A program made the translations under genes and the position numbers. Below, in pieces: positions 18,370-26,285 of a DNA stretch of 64,000 bases. Source of the stretch: Pseudomonas psychrophila. Its GTDB lineage: Bacteria; Pseudomonadota; Gammaproteobacteria; Pseudomonadales; Pseudomonadaceae. The notes below the pieces were generated by a model. It was not told where the DNA came from. It made no database searches and worked only from the letters and a program-made list of their open reading frames with translations. The first letter of the stretch is position 1. The number at the start of each line of letters is the position of its first letter. The DNA is taken from positions 1-64,000 of the forward strand of contig NZ_JYKZ01000015.1 of NCBI RefSeq assembly GCF_001043005.1, written 5' to 3'.

Positions 18370-19773
18370 TTAGCGGGTGTTCACCAGCGCCTGGCCCTTG
18401 CTCAGGCGTAAACGGTAGAACCCGTAAATGATCAGCAGCCACACCGGGATCGCATACACCGACGCGCGAACATCGGGGATCATCCAGATCACCGAGACGA
18501 TCACCGCCATAAACACCAGGCACAAAATGTTGCTGAACGGGAACCAGAATGCCTTGAACGAAGGCGTAACGCCTTGTACTGCCATGGCCTTGCGGAACTT
18601 GATATGGGTCAGGCTGATCAGCGCCCAGTTGATCATCAACGAGGCAACCACCAGTGCAAACAGCAGCTCCAGCGCTTTGTGCGGCGCCACGTAGTTGACC
18701 ACCACACACAACAGCGTTACCAGCGCCGACACGCCCAACGCGCGCAACGGCACGCCATTTTTGGTCAGTTTCATCAGCGCCTTGGGTGCATCACCCTGCT
18801 CGGCAAGGCCGAAGAGCATGCGGCTGTTGCAGTACACGCCACTGTTGTAGACCGACAGCGCGGCGGTCAGCACCACAAAGTTGAGAATCTGTGCGGCGGT
18901 ATCGCTGCCGATCAAGGCAAAGATCTGCACAAACGGGCTGCTGCCGTAGGCATCGCCACCGGCGCCCAGTGTGACCAGCAACTGATCCCACGGGTACAGC
19001 GCCAACAGCACCGTCAGCGCACCCACGTAGAAAATCAGGATCCGGTACACCACCTGGTTGATGGCCTTGGGGATCACTTTTTTCGGTTCGCTGGCTTCTG
19101 CCGCCGTGATGCCCACCAGTTCCAGGCCCCCGAAGGAGAACATGATAAAGGCCATGGCCATCAGCAACCCGGTGCCGCCATTGGGGAAGAACCCGCCGTG
19201 GCTCCACAGGTTGCTGATCGATGCCTGCGGGCCGCCGGTACCGCTGAACAGCAGGTAGCAACCCAGTACGATCATGCCGACAATCGCCACCACCTTGATG
19301 ATGGCGAACCAGAATTCCATCTCGCCGAAGACTTTGACGTTAAGCGTGTTGATCAGGTTGACCAGCACAAAGAACACCACGGCGCTGACCCAGGTCGGTA
19401 CCTCGGGCCACCAGAACTGGATGTACTTGCCCACCGCCGTCAGCTCGGCCATACCTACCAGTACGTACAGGACCCAATAGTTCCAGCCCGACAGAAACCC
19501 CGCATAGCCGCCCCAGTACTTATGAGCAAAGTGACTGAAGGAACCGGCTACTGGTTCTTCGACGATCATCTCGCCCAGCTGGCGCATGATCAGGAACGCA
19601 ATAAAACCGGCGATCGCATAGCCAAGGATCATCGACGGCCCAGCCGACTTGAGCACGCCTGCCGAACCCAGGAACAGGCCCGTACCGATAGCGCCGCCCA
19701 GGGCAATCAGCTGGATATGGCGATTTTTCAAACCGCGTTTGAGTGTGATCGGGGGGGAGTTAGCGTCAGCCAT
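18370..19773 (-). CDS. aroP: Aromatic amino acid permease (AroP-like)
   Basis: A 467-residue amino acid permease of the APC superfamily that imports phenylalanine, tyrosine and tryptophan with protons. About 12 hydrophobic helices are visible. The N-terminal block RGLKNRHIQLIALGGAIGTG and the following VEEPVAGSFSHFAHKYWGG, plus GGLELVGITAAEA and VYNSGVYCNSRML, agree closely with the E. coli AroP sequence as I know it. It is monocistronic, between a REPIN and a 138-base spacer. An A-rich motif lies just upstream of its ribosome binding site. A broader-specificity permease cannot be ruled out. Confidence 0.88.
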   Translation of the reverse strand: MADANSPPITLKRGLKNRHIQLIALGGAIGTGLFLGSAGVLKSAGPSMILGYAIAGFIAFLIMRQLGEMIVEEPVAGSFSHFAHKYWGGYAGFLSGWNYWVLYVLVGMAELTAVGKYIQFWWPEVPTWVSAVVFFVLVNLINTLNVKVFGEMEFWFAIIKVVAIVGMIVLGCYLLFSGTGGPQASISNLWSHGGFFPNGGTGLLMAMAFIMFSFGGLELVGITAAEASEPKKVIPKAINQVVYRILIFYVGALTVLLALYPWDQLLVTLGAGGDAYGSSPFVQIFALIGSDTAAQILNFVVLTAALSVYNSGVYCNSRMLFGLAEQGDAPKALMKLTKNGVPLRALGVSALVTLLCVVVNYVAPHKALELLFALVVASLMINWALISLTHIKFRKAMAVQGVTPSFKAFWFPFSNILCLVFMAVIVSVIWMIPDVRASVYAIPVWLLIIYGFYRLRLSKGQALVNTR

Positions 19774-19788
19774 CGGGTGCCCTGTGAG

Positions 19789-19796
19789 TTGTTATT
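19789..19796 (-). promoter_or_regulatory. Candidate Hfq/Crc motif before aroP
   Basis: On the minus strand the bases read AATAACAA, matching AAnAAnAA, a few bases 5' of the CAGGG Shine-Dalgarno of aroP. Confidence 0.5.
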
Positions 19797-19911
19797 CTCA
19801 AAAACTTGATAAAAATACCCGCGGCCAAAGGTGCCTAGGGTGTCGCAAGCCCCGGATATTACTCTTGGTAAAAAATAAGGCATACAGCCGAACAGAAAAC
19901 GGCGACTCTTC

Positions 19912-20793
19912 CTACAGGCTCAAGGCCTCCAGCAACGCCACGGCATAGGCGGGCAGTTGCTCAAACGAACGGGCGCACAGCAGCAGCTTGCGATCCGCCC
20001 ACGGCTCGCTCAGGTTCACCACCTTGAAGGTGCGCGGCGCCTGCCAGCGCTCAATCGTCGCCTTGGGTACGACACCCAGCCCGGCACCGCGGGCGACCAT
20101 GCGCAACACCCCGTCGAAACCTTCGGCGCGAATCCGCACCTGCATGCGAACGCCCACGTGCAGCGCCTGCTCTTCCAGGTACACCGCCAACGCGCTGCTG
20201 GACGACAACCCCACATAGTCATGGCTCAGGGTGTCGCTGAAGGAGAGATCAGGCCTGTTGGCCAGTGGATGGCCGAGGGGTACCACCAGTACCAGCGGGT
20301 CATCGCGAAAGGGGCGGGTTTGCAGGTCGCGGGTGTCGACGGCATTGGAGATGACGCCAATATCGGCTGCGTCCTGGCGCAATGCATGGGTGATGCGCAG
20401 GCTGGTGAGTTCTTGCTGGTCGACGCTGATGTTGGGGTGCTGGCGCACGAAATCGGCGAGCAGTTCGGGCAGGTATTCGGTGAGGGCTGAGGTGTTGCAC
20501 AGCAGACGTATCCGGCCCTTGAAGCCTTGGGCGTACTCAGCCAGGTCATGGTTCATGCGCTCGACGTGCTGCAGTAACAGCCGTGCATGGTGCGCAAGCG
20601 CTTGCCCGGCCGGGGTCGGGCTGACCCCACGGCGAGAGCGGAGTAGAAACGCCACGCCCAACGACGCCTCCATCGCCCTGATCCGCGCACTGGCCGCGGG
20701 CAGAGACAAATGACTCAGGCTGGCGCCCGCCGTAATGTTGCCCGTCTGCACCACATTCAAGTACAGGCGCAGATCAACCAGATCGAAGTGCAT
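19912..20793 (-). CDS. LysR-family regulator
   Basis: A 293-residue LysR-type regulator with the N-terminal helix-turn-helix LRLYLNVVQTGNITAGASLS (near residue 8) and LPAASARIRAMEASLG, then a substrate-binding domain. It is divergent from the TauE/SafE exporter at 21008, with a compound REPIN between them, so it may control that exporter. The ligand is unknown. Confidence 0.85.
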   Translation of the reverse strand: MHFDLVDLRLYLNVVQTGNITAGASLSHLSLPAASARIRAMEASLGVAFLLRSRRGVSPTPAGQALAHHARLLLQHVERMNHDLAEYAQGFKGRIRLLCNTSALTEYLPELLADFVRQHPNISVDQQELTSLRITHALRQDAADIGVISNAVDTRDLQTRPFRDDPLVLVVPLGHPLANRPDLSFSDTLSHDYVGLSSSSALAVYLEEQALHVGVRMQVRIRAEGFDGVLRMVARGAGLGVVPKATIERWQAPRTFKVVNLSEPWADRKLLLCARSFEQLPAYAVALLEALSL

Positions 20794-20813
20794 GAACGGT
20801 CCTTGCCCTCCCT

Positions 20814-20915
20814 GTGGGAGCGGGCTTGTTGTGGGGGCGGGCTTGCTCGCGATGGCAGCGCCATGATTTGGCAGATACTGCGCGGCGATAGCATCGCGAG
20901 CAAGCCCGCTCCCAC
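20814..20915. repeat. Compound REPIN with an extra half-arm
   Basis: A partial arm (GTGGGAGCGGGCTTG) is followed at once by a second left arm (GTGGGGGCGGGCTTGCTCGC) and, about 45 bases later, by the right arm. Other family A copies have a single left arm, so this looks like an internal slippage or nested insertion. Confidence 0.85.
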
Positions 20916-21007
20916 CCAGATGCGTGTGTTTAGTCTATTGCTGCGCAAGAGGCAGGCTTCATCTATGGCGAATGTTCAACGCCGTCGCCGTGGTCCAGCA
21001 TACAGCC

Positions 21008-21772
21008 ATGAAAACACTGATCGAGTTCTACCAACACCTCGGCCTGGCCTTGTCACTGCTGGTGGTGATGACTTTTTTGCTGGCGGGCACCGTCAAGGGT
21101 GTCATCGGTCTTGGCTTGCCAACGGTGGCGATGGGCATGCTCGGGCTGGCTATTGCTCCAGCGCAGGCTGCGGCGTTGCTGATCATTCCCTCCATTGTCA
21201 CCAACGCCTGGCAACTGGCTGCAGGCGGGCAGTTGCGCACGCTGATAAAACGGCTGTGGCCCATGCAGCTGGGCATCTTTATCGGCACCGGGGTTGGCAT
21301 GCTCTGGCTAAGTATCGACGGCGGCACGTGGGTGGTGCGGGCGCTGGGGGCGGCCTTGCTGCTCTACGCCCTCAGCGGACTGTGGTTGCCCACCCTGCGC
21401 GTCGCCCCGCAGCGCGAGCGATGGCTGGGCCCGATATGCGGCGTGATCACCGGGGTGATTACCTCGGCCACCGGCGTGTTTGTGATTCCTGCCGTGCCCT
21501 ATCTGCAGGCGCTGGGCTTAAGCAAAAACCAATTGGTTCAGGCCTTGGGATTGTCCTTCAGCGTCTCCACATTGGCCCTTGCCGCCGGGCTTTACTGGCG
21601 CGGCAATCTGGGCGGCGGTGAGCTCAATGCCTCATTGCTGGCACTGGTGCCCGCCATGCTCGGCATGTGGCTGGGGCAGTGGTTGCGCCAGCGAATCAGC
21701 GCCACGCTGTTCAAACGGGTGTTCTTTATAGGCATGGCGCTGTTGGGTGCGCACTTGCTGGTCAACAATTGA
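21008..21772 (+). CDS. TauE/SafE-family sulfite/anion exporter
   Basis: A 254-residue integral membrane protein with about eight hydrophobic segments, in the TauE/SafE (DUF81) family, which exports sulfite, sulfoacetate or related organic anions. The N-terminal repeat VKGVIGLGLPTVAMG (about 26-40) and the later GVITGVITSATGVFVIPAVP are the family's paired motifs. The ATG at 21008 gives a normal first helix. It faces the LysR gene at 19912. The substrate cannot be deduced. Confidence 0.85.
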   Translation: MKTLIEFYQHLGLALSLLVVMTFLLAGTVKGVIGLGLPTVAMGMLGLAIAPAQAAALLIIPSIVTNAWQLAAGGQLRTLIKRLWPMQLGIFIGTGVGMLWLSIDGGTWVVRALGAALLLYALSGLWLPTLRVAPQRERWLGPICGVITGVITSATGVFVIPAVPYLQALGLSKNQLVQALGLSFSVSTLALAAGLYWRGNLGGGELNASLLALVPAMLGMWLGQWLRQRISATLFKRVFFIGMALLGAHLLVNN

Positions 21773-21915
21773 GTATTAATTCGTGCATTAACAGCAAAGG
21801 TGATTTGACCCACCACGGGTTTTTCTTGAGCAAGTGCATCGATATTCTGCCGACATGATTTTTAACCCCCCTGTCGCTCAACAGCGCTGAGGGTTTACCC
21901 CCCTGGAGGCTGATG

Positions 21916-22506
21916 ATGAAAAAAATACTCTTGCTTAACGGCGCCAAAAAATTTGCCCACTCCGATGGTCGTTACAACCTGACCCTGCACGACACCGCGC
22001 TGGCGTTTTTTGACCGCCAGGGCTTTGAAGTCAAAGTGACCCACATCGACGAAGGCTACGACATCGCCGAAGAAGTCGAAAAATACCTGTGGGCTGACGT
22101 GATCATCTATCAAATGCCGGGCTGGTGGATGGGTGCGCCGTGGATCGTTAAAAAGTACATCGATGAAGTCTTTACCCAAGGTCACGGCAAACTCTACGCC
22201 AGCGACGGTCGCACCCGTTCCGACGCTTCGCAGCGTTACGGCAGCGGTGGTCTGATTCACGGTAAAAAATACATGTTGTCCCTGACCTGGAACGCACCGC
22301 AGCAAGCGTTTGACGATCCTGCTGACTTCTTCGAGGGCAAAGGCGTGGACGCGGTGTACTTCCCGTTCCACAAAGCCAATGAATTCCTGGGCATGACCGG
22401 CCTGCCGACTTTCTTGTGTGTCGACGTGATGAAGCGTCCGCAACCCGAAATCGACGCCGCGCGTTATGAACAGCACCTGAGCGAGGTGTTCGGTCTCAAA
22501 GCCTAA
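21916..22506 (+). CDS. mdaB: NADPH:quinone oxidoreductase MdaB
   Basis: MdaB is a cytoplasmic FAD flavoprotein that reduces quinones by two electrons using NADPH and protects against oxidative stress. The 196 residues match E. coli MdaB closely in blocks: NGAKKFAHSDG at the start, WADVIIYQMPGWWMGAPW (about 59-76), GHGKLYASDGRTRSD and LTWNAPQQAF. Two ATGs lie in tandem at 21913 and 21916; GGAGG at 21904 favours the second. A LysR gene follows on the same strand after a REPIN. Confidence 0.93.
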   Translation: MKKILLLNGAKKFAHSDGRYNLTLHDTALAFFDRQGFEVKVTHIDEGYDIAEEVEKYLWADVIIYQMPGWWMGAPWIVKKYIDEVFTQGHGKLYASDGRTRSDASQRYGSGGLIHGKKYMLSLTWNAPQQAFDDPADFFEGKGVDAVYFPFHKANEFLGMTGLPTFLCVDVMKRPQPEIDAARYEQHLSEVFGLKA

Positions 22507-22516
22507 CGACGCCAGG

Positions 22517-22601
22517 GTGGGAGCGGGCTTGCTCGCGATGCAGGCGACGCGGTTGTTCAGACGAGCCGCGGTGATACCATCGCGAGCAAGCCCGCTCCCA
22601 C
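22517..22601. repeat. REPIN (family A)
   Basis: Intact inverted arms (GTGGGAGCGGGCTTGCTCGCGA and complement) separated by about 40 bases, located between mdaB and the downstream LysR. Confidence 0.92.
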
Positions 22602-22621
22602 ACGTAGATAAGGTCGCCCGC

Positions 22622-23542
22622 GTGAAAGCCAGATCTGATGAGCTGCAAATTTTTGTTTCGGTCATCGAGTGCGGTTCGATTTCAGCCGCCGCCGAGCAAG
22701 CCGGGCAAACACCGTCAGCGGTCAGTCGCACGCTTTCAAGGCTGGAGGCCAAGCTCGACACCACGCTGATCAACCGCACCACGCGGCGCATGGACCTGAC
22801 CGAGGAGGGCAAGTTCTTTTTCGAGCGGGCCAAGCGGATCCTTGAGCAGATGGACGAGCTGGAAGAGCGTCTGATCTCCCACCAACGCACACCCTCCGGG
22901 CGATTGCGCATCAACGCAGCCGCGCCTTTTGTGCTGCATGCCATCGTGCCGTACATCCCCGAATTTCGTGCGCTTTACCCCGAGATCCAGCTCGAACTCA
23001 ACAGCAACGACCTGATCATCGACTTGCTGGAGCAAAGTACCGACATCGCCATCCGTATCGGTACCCTGGCCGACTCCACTTTGCACGCCCGATCCCTGGG
23101 GTGCAGCCCGCTGAACATCCTGGCCAGCCCCGACTACATCGCCCGCCACGGCGTCCCCACCCGCGTGGCGGACCTGGCCAGCCACACCCTGATCGGCTTC
23201 ACCCAGAACGATGGCCTCAATCAGTGGCCGCTACGTTATGCACAGGGTGATCGCTGGCCCATCCAGCCGGCCATCAGCGCCTCCAGCGGCGAAACCGTGC
23301 GCCATCTGGCGCTGCAAGGGCAGGGCATTGCCTGCCTGTCGCACTTCATGACTCACGAAGACATCGCCTGCGGGCGCTTGCACGTGGTGCTGGGCGAGTT
23401 CAACAGCGGTTATCGCCAACCGATCAACGCCGTGTACTACCGCAACTCACAGCTGGCGCTGCGTATTCAGTGTTTTCTGGACTTTATCCAGACCAAGCTC
23501 GCCAGCTACGCGATCTGCGACAAGCCCACAGGGATTGAGTGA
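22622..23542 (+). CDS. LysR-family regulator (GTG start)
   Basis: A 306-residue LysR-type regulator with helix-turn-helix DELQIFVSVIECGSISAAAE (from residue 5) and TPSAVSRTLSRLEAKL, then the usual ligand-binding domain. I use the GTG at 22622, since longer versions read through the REPIN and this start gives the standard VKARSDEL beginning. It follows mdaB on the same strand with a REPIN between them, so it may regulate mdaB. The ligand is unknown. Confidence 0.85.
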   Translation: MKARSDELQIFVSVIECGSISAAAEQAGQTPSAVSRTLSRLEAKLDTTLINRTTRRMDLTEEGKFFFERAKRILEQMDELEERLISHQRTPSGRLRINAAAPFVLHAIVPYIPEFRALYPEIQLELNSNDLIIDLLEQSTDIAIRIGTLADSTLHARSLGCSPLNILASPDYIARHGVPTRVADLASHTLIGFTQNDGLNQWPLRYAQGDRWPIQPAISASSGETVRHLALQGQGIACLSHFMTHEDIACGRLHVVLGEFNSGYRQPINAVYYRNSQLALRIQCFLDFIQTKLASYAICDKPTGIE

Positions 23543-23650
23543 GGTTCCTACACATAAAGCAACGTCTGCACCTGCTGCGTCGCTTTCTATTGAGGGACGA
23601 TTCCTAGAGAATCCTGACCGTCTTGTGGCGTTGTAAATGGGTGGATAGTC

Positions 23651-23820
23651 TCGCCGGGTCGCTGATTTCAGTGACCGGTTTTGACAGACCGCTGAGAGTG
23701 ACAAGGCAGCCTTATAGACATTTCATCGTGTTATGGCGGCTGTGTGCGGGGCACTTTCGAGTGCACCGAGTCTTGTCAGCTCTCCTCGGTCTGTCAACCC
23801 GCGCGCAGCTGCCACCCTTA
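23651..23820 (+). promoter_or_regulatory. Structured leader with interleaved (pseudoknot-type) arms
   Basis: Four complementary segments are interleaved. TTGACAGACCG (23681-23691) pairs perfectly with CGGTCTGTCAA (23787-23797). GGCGGCTGTGTGCGGG (23735-23750) pairs over 16 bases, with three G-U wobbles, with CCCGCGCGCAGCTGCC (23798-23813). The pairings cross, so they form a pseudoknot or two exclusive states. Two local hairpins add to this: CCGGGTCGCTGA/TCAGTGACCGG at 23654-23678 and GCACT-TTCG-AGTGC at 23751-23764. It lies about 60 bases upstream of the small gene at 23875. I cannot match it to a named RNA family; it may be a cis leader or an independent sRNA. Confidence 0.65.
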
Positions 23821-23874
23821 CCGATTGACAGCGGGACAGAGGCAGTTCTTCCAGCTATTAATTGAGTTGACGCC

Positions 23875-24132
23875 ATGAAAAAAATTGTTCCTGACCCTCC
23901 GCTGTTCACCTGCGCCCACCAGGGCACTTCGCTGTTTGCCATCAACCCCGGCGTACCTGTTCAGGACGCGCTCAAACATGCCTCGTTGCTGCTCAAAGGC
24001 GCAGAACTGACCGCCGACGACATCCGTTCCCACCTCAGCGGTTTTGAGGCCGAGCAGTTGTGGTGCGTGATTCACGGCGTCGAACTGGCCCGTGGTCTGG
24101 TGGATGCACTGATCACCGAAACACATACATAA
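23875..24132 (+). CDS. Small Pseudomonas-type protein (DUF3077/DUF6124-like)
   Basis: An 85-residue cytoplasmic protein. It has the pattern of a small family common in Pseudomonas (annotated DUF3077 or DUF6124): a short polar N-terminus (KKIVPDPPLF), LFAINPGVPVQDALKHASLL in the middle, and a C-terminal helix (VIHGVELARGLVDALI). No catalytic motif or signal peptide is visible and the function is unknown. The ribosome binding site is weak. A highly structured RNA-like leader precedes it and a 35-bp inverted repeat follows. The family assignment is from memory of its general shape. Confidence 0.7.
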   Translation: MKKIVPDPPLFTCAHQGTSLFAINPGVPVQDALKHASLLLKGAELTADDIRSHLSGFEAEQLWCVIHGVELARGLVDALITETHT

Positions 24133-24140
24133 CCCCCTCT

Positions 24141-24284
24141 GTAGCAGCTGCCGAAGGAACGAGGCTGCGTTCGGCGACGAAGTCGTCGCAAATCCTGCAA
24201 ACGCGGTATTCCTGAAACACCGGGTTGTAGGGTTTACGACTGCTGCGCAGCCGAACGCAGCCTCGTTCCTTCGGCAGCTGCTAC
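24141..24284. repeat. Perfect 35-bp inverted repeat (third REP-like family)
   Basis: The arms 24141-24175 and 24250-24284 are exact reverse complements; each starts or ends with GTAGCAGCTGCCGAAGGAAC or its complement. They are 74 bases apart. The arm is unrelated to the GTGGGAGC families and occurs only once here. Confidence 0.9.
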
Positions 24285-24400
24285 GAGTCCTGTTTTTGGC
24301 GCAGAGCGACGTTGTCTTCGAGGTTGTGCGTCACTGCGCATTTTCACTTTTGTTGTTTGAAAACGTTGCCAAAATCAGACAAGGTTTGGCCCCAGTGGAT

Positions 24401-24408
24401 AACAATAA
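24401..24408 (+). promoter_or_regulatory. Candidate Hfq/Crc motif before ggt
   Basis: AACAATAA is an exact AAnAAnAA motif, two bases 5' of the Shine-Dalgarno GGAAG of ggt. Confidence 0.6.
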
Positions 24409-24421
24409 AAGGAAGTACCGA

Positions 24422-26089
24422 ATGCGCATTGTGTGGTTCAAAACCCTGGCCTTGACCGCAGCCATCGCTGCCAGCTCCTCGGCTTATGCCGTGACCCTGG
24501 AAGGCGGCGCTGTCGCCGCACCGGACCGGTACGGTGCCGAAGTGGCCGCGCAGATTCTCAAGAAAGGCGGCAATGCGGTCGACGCCGCCGTCGCCACGGC
24601 CTTCACCCTGGCCGTGACTTACCCCGAAGCCGGCAACATCGGCGGCGGTGGTTTCATGACGATGTACATCGATGGCAAACCCTATTTCCTCGACTATCGC
24701 GAGACGGCGCCCAAAGCCGCCACCCGTGACATGTACCTCGACGAAAAAGGTGAAATCATCGAAAACCTGAGCCTGGTCGGTTCCCGTGCCGCTGGCGTGC
24801 CGGGTACGGTGATGGGCTTGTGGGAAGCGCACCAGCGCTTCGGCAAATTGCCGTGGGCCGAGCTGCTGACCCCGGCCGTGGGTTACGCCAAAAACGGTTT
24901 CAAGGTGGCCGACCAGCAATACCAGTACCGCGAAGATGCGCTGGCGCTGTTCAAGGGCACCACCAACTTCGGTGACTACTTTGGCAGCATGAAGCCCGGC
25001 GAAACCTTCAAGCAGCCTGAGCTGGCCGAGACTCTGGAGCGTATCGCCGACCAAGGCGCCAAGGATTTCTATCACGGCAAGACCGCCGACCTGCTGGTCG
25101 CGCAAATGCAGAAGGACAAAGGCCTGATCACCAAGGAAGACTTGAACGAATACAAGGTCAACTGGCGTGAGCCGATGCGTGTCGATTTTCGCGGTAACAC
25201 CCTGTACACCGCACCACTGCCTAGCTCGGGCGGTATCGCGCTGGCCCAGCTGATCGGCATTAAAGAAGACCGTGCGGCGGACTTCAAAGGGGTTGAGCTG
25301 AACTCCGCGCCGTATATCCACCTGTTGGCCGAGATCGAAAAACGTGTGTTTGCTGACCGTGCTGATTACCTCGGCGATCCGGCCTTCGGCAAGATGCCCG
25401 TCGCTGAACTGATCGACCCGGCCTACATCGCCAAACGAGCGAAGGAGGTTAATCCGAAGGCTATTTCCGAGACGGCCAAGGTCAAGCCGGGGCTTGAGCC
25501 CCATCAGACCACGCACTTCTCCATCGTCGACAAGGAGGGTAATGCCGTCAGCAACACCTATACCCTGAACTGGGATTACGGCAGCGGCGTTGTGGTTAAA
25601 GGCGCGGGTTTTTTGCTGAACGACGAAATGGATGACTTCAGCTCCAAGCCGGGCGTGGCCAACGCCTTTGGTGTGGTGGGCGGCAATGCCAACGCCATCG
25701 AGCCGGGCAAGCGCATGCTGTCGTCCATGAGCCCAAGCCTGGTGACGCGGGACGGGGAAGTCACGCTGGTGCTTGGCACACCGGGTGGTTCGCGGATCTT
25801 TACCTCGATTTTCCAGGTGCTGAACAACATCTACGACTACGACCTGCCACTGGAAAAAGCCGTAGCGGCACAACGCGTGCATCACCAGTTGCTGCCTAAG
25901 GACACTATCTACTTCGATGCTTATGCGCCGCTCACCGGCAAAGTGGCCGAAGAGCTTAAAACCATGGGTTACACCCTGGAAGATCAGGGCTGGAACATGG
26001 GTGACATCCAGGCAATCCGGGTCAACGGTACTCAGCTCGAAACCGCCTCCGACCCCCGTGGTCGTGGTGTGGGCATGGTTGTGAAGTAA
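24422..26089 (+). CDS. ggt: Gamma-glutamyltransferase (periplasmic)
   Basis: The enzyme cleaves or transfers the gamma-glutamyl group of glutathione and related peptides in the periplasm and matures by self-cleavage. The 555 residues start with a signal peptide (residues 1-23, ending SSSAYA). The autoprocessing site is QTTHFSIVDKEGNAVSNTYT, with the nucleophilic Thr near residue 363. GGNAVDAAVA and GNIGGGGFM near the N-terminus and SMSPSLV in the small subunit are family hallmarks. The ATG at 24422 is preceded by AGGAAG. It is monocistronic and followed by a REPIN. Confidence 0.96.
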   Translation: MRIVWFKTLALTAAIAASSSAYAVTLEGGAVAAPDRYGAEVAAQILKKGGNAVDAAVATAFTLAVTYPEAGNIGGGGFMTMYIDGKPYFLDYRETAPKAATRDMYLDEKGEIIENLSLVGSRAAGVPGTVMGLWEAHQRFGKLPWAELLTPAVGYAKNGFKVADQQYQYREDALALFKGTTNFGDYFGSMKPGETFKQPELAETLERIADQGAKDFYHGKTADLLVAQMQKDKGLITKEDLNEYKVNWREPMRVDFRGNTLYTAPLPSSGGIALAQLIGIKEDRAADFKGVELNSAPYIHLLAEIEKRVFADRADYLGDPAFGKMPVAELIDPAYIAKRAKEVNPKAISETAKVKPGLEPHQTTHFSIVDKEGNAVSNTYTLNWDYGSGVVVKGAGFLLNDEMDDFSSKPGVANAFGVVGGNANAIEPGKRMLSSMSPSLVTRDGEVTLVLGTPGGSRIFTSIFQVLNNIYDYDLPLEKAVAAQRVHHQLLPKDTIYFDAYAPLTGKVAEELKTMGYTLEDQGWNMGDIQAIRVNGTQLETASDPRGRGVGMVVK

Positions 26090-26119
26090 ACCCGCAACGC
26101 ACATACACGCATTACGCTT

Positions 26120-26204
26120 GTGGGAGCGGGCTTGCTCGCGATGCAGACACCTCGGTCATTCAGGTTCACCGAGTGGTTGCCATCGCGAGCAAGCCCGCTC
26201 CCAC
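26120..26204. repeat. REPIN (family A)
   Basis: Intact inverted arms GTGGGAGCGGGCTTGCTCGCGA and complement with a spacer of about 40 bases, between ggt and the SulP gene. Confidence 0.92.
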
Positions 26205-26285
26205 AATTGCTTTTTAACCTCTGCAATTTGTTACCATCTGTTGCTTATTCCCTCCGCTTTTCCCGTCCCGACTTTTAGGTAAACC

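Noticed and set aside
18574-19809. A 411-codon open frame antisense to aroP
   Set aside because: Gln/His-rich translation typical of an antisense membrane-protein gene; aroP itself is unmistakable.
24344-26104. A 586-codon open frame antisense to ggt
   Set aside because: ggt is complete with signal peptide and catalytic motif. The antisense frame gives low-complexity His/Gly/Val-rich sequence with no recognisable motif, as expected in GC-rich DNA.
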